Shown piece by piece: positions 1-11,260 of a DNA stretch of 64,000 nt. Made by a program: the position numbers and the translations under genes. Under the pieces are notes generated by a model. The model was not told the origin of the DNA. It saw only the letters and a program-made list of their open reading frames with translations, and did no database searches. Source of the DNA: Norana najaformis (Eukaryota > Annelida > Clitellata > Crassiclitellata > Hormogastridae); NCBI GenBank assembly GCA_964023275.1, contig OZ029916.1, forward strand, positions 23,847,453 through 23,911,452, read 5' to 3'. Position 1 is the first letter of the stretch. Every line of letters starts with the position of its first letter.

Positions 1-1342
1 GTTTCACTTTCATGAATCAGCCAACTCGTTTCTGTCGCCATGTTGGAAGTAGATACATATCAGCAGATTTATTACATCTGAGTAACATGTACGAGAATGT
101 GCGTCTATAGTTTCGTACATTTCTAGCGATTACTATATTCGGCTCTTGGAAATTTCAGGAGGATTAACAACATCACGACCGCAAACATCGAACCAGACGT
201 ATAAAAGACAGGCCTACATTTGAGGATTACCTAAATTCAACTGCGTAGTTGACCCAGATCTAGAATTTTATTTCATTGAAGAAAATATTGTCACTGCTAC
301 TCCATTTGCCGTCCTTTAAACTCCTCCTAGGAAAAAGAATTAATAATTAATAGGCGGTGTTATCGTTCTTAGGTCGAAATGCATTTCTGCAATGTTAAGC
401 GCAGAAAATATCGTTAGTGGCGAGAGTGGCTCAGCTGTGGAACGACCGTTCGACGCCACCCCTAGGTGATTTATTAATGGCACTTTAGGTACCAGCAGAA
501 AGCAATGATAAATGTCACTTGGAACCCGACCGGAAAAGGTCTCTCGCTCTCCTGCAGCAAGGTCGACACAACTTCGCCATCTAACGGCTGTTTTTTTATT
601 GTCAGTTAAAATGACCGCAATTAGATAACATGTCACTCGAGTAGGTATTATCTTAAGTTTAAATTATTGGCTGAAAGAAGCATCGAATATCTCAAGTTGC
701 CAAACAACCTCAGTTGTGCATACTGTTTTTCTGAATGATTGCTATCATTCAAAGCCTTTGGAGGTACTCATAAGGCGCTATACAAATGTTGACATGCATA
801 CTTACATGCCTGGATTATCAATACGCTAACCTTCGTCCAGTGCTCTGAGGCAAATTGCCTACCTTTTGTATACATAATCGTCTATTGTAGATAAGAGTTG
901 TCTAGGAAGTCCCCGGAAGTTAACAATTTGTCCTTTCTCACTATAGATGGACATTTAGAAGTCGATTGTCATTCTGCTTTTTGGGTATTTATACAGGATT
1001 CGTTTTATTAAAGATGTCCATGTATATGTAGGGCATCTTATATCATAATTAACCAGGTGTAGCATTTTGAGAAGAAATTTTAGTAAAAATTTATGATCGA
1101 CTATATCAAACTATATTTAACCACCTACATAACATGTTACATGCATTCATACTTTTTTGTTGATATCAAAATTATAAAATTGATTTTAATCGTGACTCTA
1201 AATGAAAGAACAAACAAATGACTGACTGAATGAATGAATGAATGAATGAATGAAATAATGAACTAACGAATGAATAAACGAAGGAAAGAACTAACGATCG
1301 AAGGAATAAATATTATTTTTCTGTGCTTGAAATCGTGTCCAG
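1..1342. other. Non-coding flank / intron
   Basis: No coding exon is supported here. The stretch is AT-rich and ends in an AATG-type simple repeat (about 1225-1260) just before the splice acceptor of the next exon. At about 750-790 there is a short fragment resembling the 'ggcgctatacaaatg' tail found at the 3' ends of several repeats elsewhere in the window. The upstream exons of the gene starting at 1343 were not found and probably lie to the left. Confidence 0.5.
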
Positions 1343-2053
1343 GTGGTGGAACCGTCAAGGGACATCAAAGGACCCGGGGGAAATCGGGTTCATCGATACG
1401 AAACTTCGTGCTTCAGTTTCGGGAACTTCGACTGGACGGCTGTCGTCTATCCGAACGGCGATGGTGAACAGACGACAGACAGGCGCCTCGTCTTTTACCT
1501 CTTCCGCCAGACGAGCTTCGACCACACGAGTCGAATCCGCTACCAAGTGGCCGTCGAGCGAGCCGACCGTCCGCTCGTCCGGACGAACATGCTGGAGAGC
1601 CTCGTCGACGCGTCGGGCCAGTGCGACGCCCACGTGCTGTCGGACGACCAGAGCCTTAGGACGGCCCCGACTGGGGTCAAAGGTCAGCTGAAGATTCGTC
1701 TTGACCTCGTGTCGTGCACGACGATAACCGAGGTTCAGCTGTGTCCGTTTAATCGAAGCAAGAACACAGCCTACCTATACGATCGGGACAAGCAGGCCTG
1801 GATGCTGGAGAGCGACATAACTGGGGATCGGCTCGGTCTGAGGCTCTACTACGGCGACATTAGGAATATCCCGCGCGGACACCTGCGCTTCGTCGGGTGG
1901 CGGGTCCACGTGCTTCCCGTCTACGCACTGACCGATAAGGAGTGCGATGAGAAGAAGACGAAAGACAAAGACAAGGACACCTACTACCACTACTACGTAC
2001 AGACGGACGTTGACGAAGGATTTACCATGATGACCGACATATCGACGGCCCAG
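1343..2053 (+). CDS. Exon encoding MATH/TRAF-like domain
   Basis: An open stretch of 237 codons with GC-rich third positions. It is preceded by an acceptor (cgtgtccag|gtgg) and followed by a donor (gcccag|gtatcg). Residues about 13-36 (RYETSCFSFGNFDWTAVV...YPNG) look like the start of a MATH beta-sandwich. A second beta-rich part follows (VQLCPFN near residue 135, LRFVGWRVHVLPVY near 190), and then a Lys/Asp-rich loop (KKTKDKDKD). Reading through the donor would give only seven more residues before a stop, and splicing to 4599 keeps frame and sense, so the splice is preferred. The initiation codon is upstream and not identified. Confidence 0.75.
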
Positions 2054-5000
2054 GTATCGATCTTTCAAGGCTGAAAATATAAAAGTTTGATGATTGGTGT
2101 GTAGGCTATGAGATCACCCTGCCACATAGGCATTCCTGGTTAAGCCGAAGGACATATGGCGTGTTAATTAACAAATGCTTACTCACTTGCATACTTATTT
2201 ACTTACCTACTTGACTGCTTACCTACTTATGTACTTTGCTGCTTACTTTTCATAAATTCACAAACTGCTGAAAATAAATTCCTCATAATAAGAATAAGCA
2301 TAGGTCTCTCAATCGAAGCCAACAATTCCAACTTTCTCAGTTCTATAAACAAATCAAACAAATTAATGAGGAACAACGAAAATCTTGTCATTGTAGAGGG
2401 CTGTGGCAGGATTTCTTATAGAAATAAGATGACATCAAGTATAACAGTGAACTGTTCCAATTCATTTTGAAGCGTTGAAGAATTGCGCTATTTTTAACTT
2501 CTGTATGACTCATCAACTGAAACGTTGTTTCCTCGTTAAATGAAATGTCATCGGAGAGCAACTTATAAGATCCTTGTCAGATGGCGTTTTCTTTTCCCTG
2601 CCTAACCGTGAAATTGAAATTGTCGATCAAGTGATGACACTGGTTCCTTCAATGAAACTAATAGCTTGCGGGTGCTTGCACAGTTTCCTCGGCCACCTGT
2701 TGGATGAAGGGCCTCCGTGGGTTGCGTCGCTGTTGCTGCTATGGCCGTCTCTGATTGGCGTAGCGGAGGGGAACAAAAACCCGTTTCTGCCTTTTCTATG
2801 CTCCGATAATTCCTGACAGATTGTCTATTATTACTCGTATCAATATCACAGCCGAGAAGCATGGCAGGTTAACTCATTAATATTCTTATCTCTATCCATT
2901 TCATCACTTCTTATATCCTCCAATCTTTTAAGCGCTCGTTATATCCATCGTTTATCCTTACTCGCTTCCTTTTCAGCCTTCCTTCCTTTCTTCCTTCCTT
3001 CTCAACTAATACCCTGAGTTCATTCTTTGCTTCATTTATTAATAATTCGGTCATTCGTTGCTTCACCTATTCGTTGTTTCATACATCTTTCATGCAATTC
3101 GAACCCTGTTATAGATCGGCACTAAATCCTTGATGGTAGGCAAGTAGTATCTGTTAAACGACGCTGTTTCAGAACGAAGGTGATTAGCCTCGCCCTCCTC
3201 CTTCATCCAGGCTTGAAATGTCACCACCTGAGTACGGGAGTCGCAGAGTTAGCTGATAGTATTGATCTTCAAATTGCCAAAAATTCTACTGATGTAATGC
3301 AATATCCCTTGCTGAAATATTAAACTGCTCTATTATTAATGGCACTGTACTGTATAGGCCTAGTCTCCATTTTGCTCAGGTAGTTCCCATAATTTAATCT
3401 GAGGAAAAGAAATCCATTAATAAATACAGACCGATATCAATCCTGGCATACTTCTCCAAATATTGTGAAAAGATAATGTACACGAGATAATTGAATTTTT
3501 ACTCAAAACATCTTTCTGTCACCAAACCTATTTGAATTTCGTCGCTTTTCAAGGCATTGCTTGAGATGCAAAATCATATATCTAAAGCCTTTGATAATAA
3601 TGAATTTTCCAGTGGTGTGTTCTTTGATCTGTCGAAAGTATGCGGTACGGCGAACCACGACATTTTGATAAACAAATTACAGGATCAAGGTATCCGTGAA
3701 ACTAGTGCCACAGGATTAAATCTTAGGCCCACTTCTATTTTACTATACATTAATAATTTTCCTCGTGTATCTGAATTGTTTTGATTCTTCGTTTTTGCTG
3801 ATGATACAAACGCTCTTGCTTCTGATCGATCAATTGATACCTTATTTGAAAAGGCAAATTATGAATTAAATAATCTGACTGGTTTAAAGCTACCAAACTC
3901 ATACTAACCCACACTAAGACGAGTTTTATGCTGTGTTGCTCAAATCAAAAACCTCCTGCTTGTTCTTAAATATCAATTTCGACAATGTACAAAATACACC
4001 AGTAACTTATAAGTTTCTAAGAGTGTTAACTGATGCGCACCTTACATGAAGAAACATCACTGACTAGACAGCTCAAAAATATCTTAAAATATTGGTATAT
4101 TGTCTCGAATGAAACATATTTACCGTAAAAATACTTATAAATTTACACTATTAGCTAGTTTATCCTTATCTTTCTAATTGCAATTATCTTGGGCCTCTAA
4201 TTAGGCCTACTATCTCGTTTAAAGCATCTGAACATTTTGCAGAAACGCGCCTTCCATGCCCTCCGTGGTATACCAATTCAGTCAAGTTGAATGAAATTAG
4301 TAAGCTAGGGTAAGTGCAGGTGAGGCGGTCATTTATTGCTGTTATGTCCTGAGCGGGAATGGTCAAATCCCAGTCCAGGACATGTGGACCAGTTTGATGT
4401 TTATTTCTTAGCTGAGGCAGGAGCCAAATGCCGCTGCTTGTTGCAGTGCGCAAAAAGCCTGTCAGAATATTGAGAAGTTATTATTGACACCAGGAAGCAT
4501 TGATGTCGCATGTAAGTGCACTGAGGCCTGTTAGCATGATTCGTTCATCCGTGCCTGTCACTATTCTGTGCACTGATGTGTAACGGTATTGTTTACAGTT
4601 GAATGGAAATGGCATTTACCTTAGCGGGGACGGTGATCGAATGACGATTCAGGTGGAATGGCTCGAATCGCAGTTGCTTTTCCACGAGAAATGGCAGCTT
4701 ATAGACAACGTTGTTGTTCAACACAAGCATCAGATGTGGTAGGCGACACATTGTGGAGTTTTGTCAATGTATCGAAAATGGTTTATATTACGAGTGCTTC
4801 GCCTAGATGTAGTGTAATAAACATTAGTCTGCTTTTGTAATTGTAATTTCGTAATTGTAATTTCGCAATTGTAATTTTGTAATTGTAAGTTTGTAATTGT
4901 AATTTTGTAATTGTAATTGGAAATTTACGTTGCGCAGCTTCAAGAGAAACTAAGAGGCGCTTTCTGCACTAGCCAAAATGAAGTTGAAAGTCATTAACCT

Positions 5001-5877
5001 TCAATCTGGCACCTTGAGCCTATTTGAACCCCAACCATGGTTGGCTGTCATTATCTCCTAATCGCCATGCGATAAGAGGGCCATATTCTAGGTAGTTGTT
5101 TTGTTATGAATTATGTATCTGTGCATTTATTTTGTTTTGCAGAAAACCTCTGGAAAGTAGGGGGGAAACTATATTTATAATTTTATAACTTTTGATTATG
5201 CAGCATTGAGTTGTTTCCGCACTACGTTTTAGTGCCAAAGTTATTTATATATGGTAACTCATCTGATTCTACCCTTGTAGTTTGCTTATATGAAAGTTGA
5301 GGATGGTGTACAGGCTAATTAGAAGGGAAAGTATCAGTGGAAGGAGGGATTATGAGAAAAAGCGAAGGGATGAGATTTTGTCAGAGCAAAATGATGAAAA
5401 AGCATCAGCAATAGAAGGCGGCGGTAAGGAGCTAAGAATGGAGAGGAAGACTTACGATGAAGAAGAGAGTTGACAGCTTTCGATTGACGCTTAATATGAA
5501 TTATATGCTTTCGGTTACACTTATGTTGCCTCAGTCCTTTTTTGTCCATGGCTTTTTTGCAGATATCACTCCTGTAAACATACACTTCATCCGGTAAACA
5601 TAGACTATTCTTCCGGTTTAGTTATCCAGGCCGTTTATTGTCGACTTCACCAGCACTGTCTTTTAATCGTTGAGAAATTGAATGTGAATATAATTACGTC
5701 TTGCATTATTTCTTGTCTAGGCGAGAACTGCAGGCCTTACAGGCGGAGAACTATGCGCTCGAGAAGCAGGTTCACAGCTACCAGTTGTCGATCGCCCGCA
5801 ACAGCGCCAAATGGTCCATGCCGGTTGAGGAACAGACAACGAACAACGGCACAAATCCAACCAAAACCAATGAGTAG
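1343..5877 (+). CDS. MATH-like plus coiled-coil protein, 3' part of gene (3 exons)
   Basis: Gene span; coding exons are 1343-2053, 4599-4738 and 5721-5877, joining in frame to 335 codons plus stop. The first exon encodes a beta-rich domain with a MATH/TRAF-like signature (FGNFDWTAVVYPNG near residue 26), and the next two encode a continuous helical, coiled-coil-like stretch ending in a polar tail. Splice phases are 0 at the first junction and 2 at the second, and all donors and acceptors are GT/AG. The start codon is not in view: the first exon opens directly after an acceptor AG at 1341-1342. I do not recognise the orthologue. MATH domains usually bind short peptides and coiled coils oligomerise, so an adaptor-type protein is a reasonable inference only. 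Codons are CpG-rich, unlike the Kelch gene further right. Confidence 0.7.
3151..3252 (+). repeat. Short interspersed repeat, family A, copy 1
   Basis: Shares about 100 bp with 16143-16250 and 20450-20562, including 'tcgccctcctcctt.atccaggctt' and a 3' 'ggcagtggcggagtta'-like end (here ggagtcgcagagtta). This copy is the most diverged. No convincing target-site duplication is seen. Confidence 0.6.
3415..4010 (+). mobile_element. Decayed non-LTR retrotransposon (reverse transcriptase fragment)
   Basis: In broken frames the plus strand encodes recognisable reverse-transcriptase blocks in the right order: YRPIS-like (about 3430), FFDLSK...NHDILINKL (about 3620-3690), LLYINNFPRVSELF (about 3740-3783) and FADDTNALASD (about 3797). 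Frameshifts and stops show it is dead. The palm-domain spacing fits a CR1/L2/Jockey-type LINE. It lies inside the intron of the MATH-like gene. Confidence 0.7.
4599..4738 (+). CDS. Middle exon, start of coiled coil
   Basis: This 140-bp exon is flanked by gtttacag|ttg and atgtg|gtaggc. It reads LNGNGIYLSGDGDRM, then an amphipathic stretch (VEWLESQLLFHEKWQLID) of coiled-coil type. Two bases are left over at its end, and these combine with the first base of 5721 to make a Trp codon. It is too short to stand out as an open frame; phase agreement on both sides and the continuous heptad-like helix are the evidence. Confidence 0.65.
4845..4925. repeat. 14-bp AT-rich tandem repeat
   Basis: About five degenerate copies of 'tttcgtaattgtaa' (variants ttttgtaattgtaa and tttcgcaattgtaa) in the intron between the middle and terminal exons. 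Confidence 0.7.
5721..5877 (+). CDS. Terminal exon, end of coiled coil
   Basis: The acceptor is tcttgtctag|gcgag. The frame set by the previous exon gives RELQALQAENYALEKQ and so on, a strong coiled-coil pattern, and then a Thr/Asn-rich tail (QTTNNGTNPTKTNE) ending at TAG 5875-5877. The competing frames here are not coiled-coil-like. No clear AATAAA follows within 300 bp; ATTAAA-type sequences near 6164 and 6303 are the nearest candidates. Confidence 0.7.
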
Positions 5878-7440
5878 TCACAATCTTCTACAACGCCATT
5901 CGTTATGGTTCAATGACCAGAAAGTGTTGGCTACATGTTGATCTCCTGGCCCTGTCTGTGCTAACAATCAGTGCCCATATATATTTGTTGAAAGACATGT
6001 TTAATAACAGCAGACTCTAATCTGGCTAAACACGCACAGGAAATCTTTCTATCGTCAGAATAACTAATCATTTACGTTAAAGTTTTCGAAACTATTCTGT
6101 ACAAACTTGTTCCTGTTCCATTGCCCAAAAGAGTTATGCGAGTCTAAAATTGGGTTCTCTGAATTAAATTTATGGGTCGGTATTATGTGTAAGTTTTATA
6201 AAACGAATGCGAAAATCGATCATTTTTTGTTTACATTCTTCTGTAGCTGTTACATTCTTTCATTCAGAACATTTACATAGCGCCCATTCAAGTAGTATAC
6301 ACATTAAATTACACATCAAAAAGCTTGCATACTTATTCCTTCAGTTCTATTATTACATAGAATATGTATTTCATGTGATATGGCGTCATAAAAAATCCAA
6401 ACAATGCAGAAATTTTTCCAACAGCATTGTTTGCAGTTGACCCGACGACAGTAGTGAGAATAGCTCCATTTAATCAGACGACGAGTTTGAATCACATTCT
6501 AGTCCAACTGGTCAAGACTAAGACTCAAAACCAATACCTGATTCGGCCAGTTGACTTCCAGGAAACAGTTTTCAGTTGCCTCAAAATCAAGGCTGATGGA
6601 ACCAAATACAACTAGTGACATTGACACTTGCTAGAATACTAGCAGTAAAATCCCTTACATTCTGCGTTGGCAGTAACAGTCGTAACACTTTTGCGGACCA
6701 GCATTATGTAAACTGTAAAGGTGTAAATTTTATAACCAGTTTGCAGTACAGTGTATGTGAACATAGAATTAATTCAGAGCAGCAAGACTTTCTGTTTGCA
6801 GGTCTCATTCTGGCTTTACTCCTTTAGCAAATTGTACTGTCATAAAGACAACTGATTTGTTGGCAATTTTCGGCTGTAAACTCAAAATTATGTCTTTCAT
6901 AACAACCCTTAAATGTCGTTCAATTTCAACCATATTTGGTTTGACGCAAATAATGTGAACTGGAACAAGAGCAGACATGTGGAGAACCGATATTTAACAG
7001 TTCAAAAAGTGGGCCATCCTATTGTGGCCTGCAAACTGACAGTGAGGCCCTTACTGGTAAATCAGACGAAAGTGTAGGCCTATAATTTTATGCAACATTA
7101 CACGTTGTATTAGTAAGTGTTCCAGCCACGTATTTAAATAAACTTTAAACATGAATGATAAACTGTAAATTTTAAAAAGGTCTTGGCCTTGTGATTATAA
7201 AAGTAATTGTAACAGTAATTTTTCGCCCTTTGTAATTTCGTTTTAAATTTCGGCTTAAAGTAAAATTTGTTTGATTATTCTTTCGTGTTCCGACTCCTGT
7301 TGTAATTGAATTGGGGTTCAGGTGTTATTTACACGAGTTCACCGTGGTTTTCTGTTTTCGGACGGTTTTCTGTTTGTGATCGATGAAACTTCTCACTGGA
7401 ATAGTTCATTATGTACTCAACGGATGACAGGTTCCAAATC
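5878..7440. other. Intergenic, no gene seen
   Basis: 3' UTR of the MATH-like gene, then AT-rich sequence. Small open frames (for example 6427-6615) have no domain, splice or codon-bias support. Confidence 0.4.
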
Positions 7441-8655
7441 GCCGGTAGCAACTCACGCCTAATGTTTGAACTTGTTTCGACCGTCTAGAAGAAAGGGATG
7501 TTATCATCAATCGAACAGCTGTCTGTCACGGATCTGTCTGGTGACTCGAGTTATAACTGGACTCCGCGTCTTCTACCACCTGCGAGGGACGGCATTGGAC
7601 GATGGAGCTCTCATGTTCTGCGGACGCTATCGCCCTCGTCGTTCTACAACTCTCCCGCTGCTATTCCTCCTTTACACAGCCGAGATTTTGGACGTAGTCG
7701 AGAGCAAGGGTTTGACAGCGCATTGCTACGCCGACGACACTCAGATCTACATCAGTTCCCCGGCCCTGGATACTTCGGCGGCTGTTCAACGTTTCACCGA
7801 TTGTGTCGCATGTATTGATGACTGGATGTGTAGAAATCGGCTGAGGATGAACATGGACAAGACATAGCTTGTTTTGATTGGTAAGAGACATCACCTGGAC
7901 ACGGCGAAGATCAGTGTGCTTCAATTAAAGACATCGGCTGTGGCACTATCATTGAGGGTCACTGACCTGGGAGTAATAATAGACCGGGAGCTTACGATGA
8001 GGGATCATGTGGCCAACATCTGCAAGAAATGTTATTTCGAGCTGCGGCAGTTGGGACAGGTTCGATCGTCGCTGTCATCTGACTCAAGGAAGAGTCTCGC
8101 CTGCGCTTTCATCGGTAGTCGGCTAGACTGTTGCAACAGCCTGTGATACGGCATTAGCCGAGGGCTACTTAGGAAGCTGCAAGGCATACAGAATGCTGCT
8201 GCGAGGTTTGTTGCTGTGGTTCGGAGGTTCGAACACATAACGCCTGTTCTACAAGATCTACGCTGGTTGCCTTTCTGCAAAAGGATTACATTCAAAGTGG
8301 CGATACTAGCTTACAACTGCCTACACGAATTGGCGCGCCCATATTTGTCTCGCGACTGCGTTCCAGCTTCCTCGGTCCCTGGTCGGTCTCAGCTGCGCTC
8401 TGCACGGAGCTACGATCTGGTCTGGTCTGGTAGGGCCACTGTCGCGCGCACAAGAACATTTGGCGTATCCGGCTCTACCATGTGGAACGCGCTACCGACC
8501 GAACTACGAACACCGGATCTCTCCATTGAATGCTTTCGGAAGAAGTTGAAGACTCGCCTTTTCTCGTCATCTGACTGAGCCAACTGCTATTAGCGCTTTT
8601 GTGGTGCATTAAGTTTCATTAACTAGCGCTTTATAAATCTTCTTATAATAATAAT
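7440..8655 (+). mobile_element. CR1-like non-LTR retrotransposon, 3' half, inactive
   Basis: Plus-strand frames interrupted by shifts and stops encode the end of an ORF2: FLLYTAEIL and CYADDTQIY (catalytic palm motif, about 7730), DWMCRNRLRMN, the 'LGVIIDREL' thumb region (about 7970), 'NAAARF...FEHITPVLQDLRWLP' (about 8195-8275) and 'TFGVSGSTMWNALPTELR' (about 8460-8510). It ends with 'actagcgctttataaatcttc' and an ATA microsatellite (8645-8660), as expected for a LINE 3' end. The 5' part is missing. A related copy is at 33190-34700. Confidence 0.85.
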
Positions 8656-8809
8656 AATAACTTTGACGCTACTCGGTTCACGAACTCTGAACAAGTTGTC
8701 GTCAGTAAACTCAGCAAAGAAACCTGTTGGTTGGGCTCAGGGTCTGTGCGCGAGTCTGCTACTCATGACATTTCTATTTACCTGAACACTGCTGGCTAAA
8801 TGACGGGAT

Positions 8810-8900
8810 TTTTGTTCTTAACGACACTTGACACCATCTAGGCTAGCGCCTTTGTGAGGTATATAAAAGGCGCTATATCAAGTTTTTATTGCATACATAC
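8810..8900 (+). repeat. Repeat 3' tail fragment
   Basis: Contains 'gcgcctttgtgaggtatataaaaggcgctatat', a tail shared in outline with sites near 770, 11310, 47250, 60450 and 61570. It is probably the remnant of a LINE/SINE 3' end. Confidence 0.45.
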
Positions 8901-9978
8901 ATGGTTATTTGTGTTGAATGCTTTGCAAACATTTACTTACACTTTAGAATTTGGGTTTCCGTCTAAAGTCACAACTTGATCGTCAGTTTGACGTTAGACT
9001 GTACATAGAAATGGAAATTCTGTCGATATGACATATCGACAGAACTGTTTTATCTTGTTACTTAGCTGGCATGAACACACTGAGCTATATAATAGCTTAA
9101 ATATAACAGGACAGTGCGATTCTAAAACATTGTCTGTTGGCGAAGTTTAATTTGGCCACTTGTGAGACGAGCGAATAAGCTCAACATTTGACAAATGACA
9201 TATGGAGCGACTGCGCAAATGACAAAGCGCTCCAAGTGACCAAACTCAATCGCAATGTTCACCGTAAACCCTGCACTTCTCCTGCGCCTAAATGTCGAAA
9301 GAACCAGCTTCTAAATACTATAGGCTTAATCAAGACAGCATTTCTTCGACAAAGAACACTGGCTGACGCTCGGTTGCTGGTCGTTGTGTTTAACAGATAA
9401 AGGTAAAGATAAAGGTGAAGTTAACCCACTTGTTTACACGTCCCTATAGGAACTTCTTTAAAACGTGGTTTCGAGGTCGAAGGGATATATTTGTCTAAAA
9501 AGCAAAGGCGGCATCAGCGAACAACAGCAGGGCGTCTCTTTTAGCTTCGCATTAAGTGTCTTAATGCAATATGTTACAGCCTCTTCCTAATATAGAGGTA
9601 AGTCGTATTCACATTGAGGAGATAATGATACAAGTCCAAAACACGTGTTCAGAAGCGCTCTCTAGGAGTCGCTGTGGACACAACGCAGTCTAATATAATC
9701 AGACGACATTTATTCGAGCTTACATTGATCACACACGTGACATAAAGTGATATATACATTTTGGATGTGGTCTTGTACCTTTATAGTTTTAAATACTACC
9801 CAAATTCGTGGACATAATATAGCATAATAATCTTCGCAGACAGCGCTTAAGAAAGCGCCTGTAGAAAAGGTAAACAATTCAGGACACATGTAACCTTGAT
9901 GCAGGAAACAATATTAGGTTGACTTTTCAAGAAAGTGGACATACAGCACTATAATCCTATAGTCGTGAGATACAGTCA

Positions 9979-10017
<39 letters not shown>

Positions 10018-11008
10018 CAGACAGACAGACAGACTATATGTATATTTGCAGAGGTGTATGTACACTAAAGAGGTTCGATGATTAAAAAATTTAAAAGCAA
10101 TGTTATTAACCAGTACGTGAGTGTTTGATTATTTGTTTTCTATTAACATTACATTGATACAAAAAGGAAATCAAGCAAACAGGTCCGTCACGATTTCTCT
10201 TGAACGTATATACGTTTGAATATGTTCTCTGCTTACTCAAGTGGACATACACTATTCGATTGCCATAGCAAAATTTGGGAGTGCGTTACTTTTTGTGCCC
10301 ATAATTATTATCTAGTCCAAGATATGTGTGTGTGTGTGTGTCTTTGTGTGTTGTCCGTCTGACTTCTTTCGGAGTTTACTGAAAACAATGAGTTAAACAT
10401 CATCGTCGTATTAGTGGATCCTGTCTCAAAGAACAATGATGTCTCGGATCAGATCGGCTAAATACAAAATGCATAAAAATCTACATTTAGACAAGCATGC
10501 ATGCATACACTCATACATTCATGAAAGCATACTTACATCTTATATGTGCACGCATACACTCATACTCAAATGCATACATACATCCACATTTCGCATACAT
10601 AGATAAATACATACGTGTATGCATGTATGTATGTATGCATTCGGAATATGTTCCTGCCTAAAAGGTGCTATAAAAATGCGTAATTACGGTAATAGTCTAG
10701 ATATAATCACCTCAGATCAGAGTAAGAACATGTAAAATAGGAAAGATTTAGCAACAGAAGTGCTCGGTTCCAAGACGATTGGCATCAAGAGTTTAAAACT
10801 AAATGGAAGACACTTATCCACTTTCCTATGATCGTACCCCTCCCCCCAAACTCCGCTGCTACAGGACGACGTCACTTCAAATTGCTTCTTACCAAAGTTG
10901 TTATTCTGTTCTTTACCATCTGCAATAACGACCTGCTATTAAATGTATTCTACTATACAATGGAGAAGTAAGATCGCGACAGGATATATTTTATATTATA
11001 GACCTAGT
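8900..11008. other. Intergenic, simple repeats only
   Basis: No gene seen. Contains a CAGA tetranucleotide tract (about 9979-10033), a short GT tract (about 10327-10350) and a CATA-rich block (about 10490-10645). Confidence 0.6.
9018..9044. repeat. Perfect 27-nt palindrome (13-1-13)
   Basis: Arms ttctgtcgatatg and catatcgacagaa flank a single A. Nothing around it identifies its role. Confidence 0.9.
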
Positions 11009-11260
11009 GTGGGACGTGGTGGTGTAGTGGTATGGTCTGTGCCTCATAACCGGATGGTCACGGGTTCGAATCTACCTCAAGCCACTGCGTAGCGACCTTG
11101 GACAAGTTGCTCACCCACAATAGTCTGTGAGGAAGGGAACGGGAAACCACCTCACTCATCTCATGCTCGAGCGGCATAAAGCCAATGGACCTGCCATCGG
11201 GCAGAGAACTCACCATCATCATCATCATAGGTCATTTATCACAGCCTATATTTGTTTAAC
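11009..11260 (+). mobile_element. tRNA-derived SINE
   Basis: Starts with a tRNA-like head: A-box-like 'tggtgtagtggta' and B-box 'gggttcgaatc' (about 11069-11079). It is followed by a conserved body (actgcgtagcgacc..ggacaagttgctcac, gtgaggaagg.aacgggaaaccacctcactcatctcat) and an ATC microsatellite (11212-11228). The same body recurs on the minus strand at 28318-28436. The head does not fold as an intact tRNA, so a SINE is preferred over a tRNA gene. Confidence 0.8.

Larger units (their letters stand above)
2054..4598 (+). other. Intron with repeat and retrotransposon fragments
   Basis: Intron between the MATH-like exon and the middle exon. It holds a member of the 'cgccctcctcc...gtggcggagtta' repeat family (about 3151-3252) and a decayed reverse-transcriptase fragment (about 3415-4010), both listed separately. 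The rest shows nothing I can name. Confidence 0.5.

Noticed and set aside
11009-11090. Possible tRNA gene
   Set aside because: A- and B-box present, but the acceptor stem does not pair and a SINE body follows; a second copy of that body exists at 28318-28436. The same reasoning applies to 21500 and 22733.
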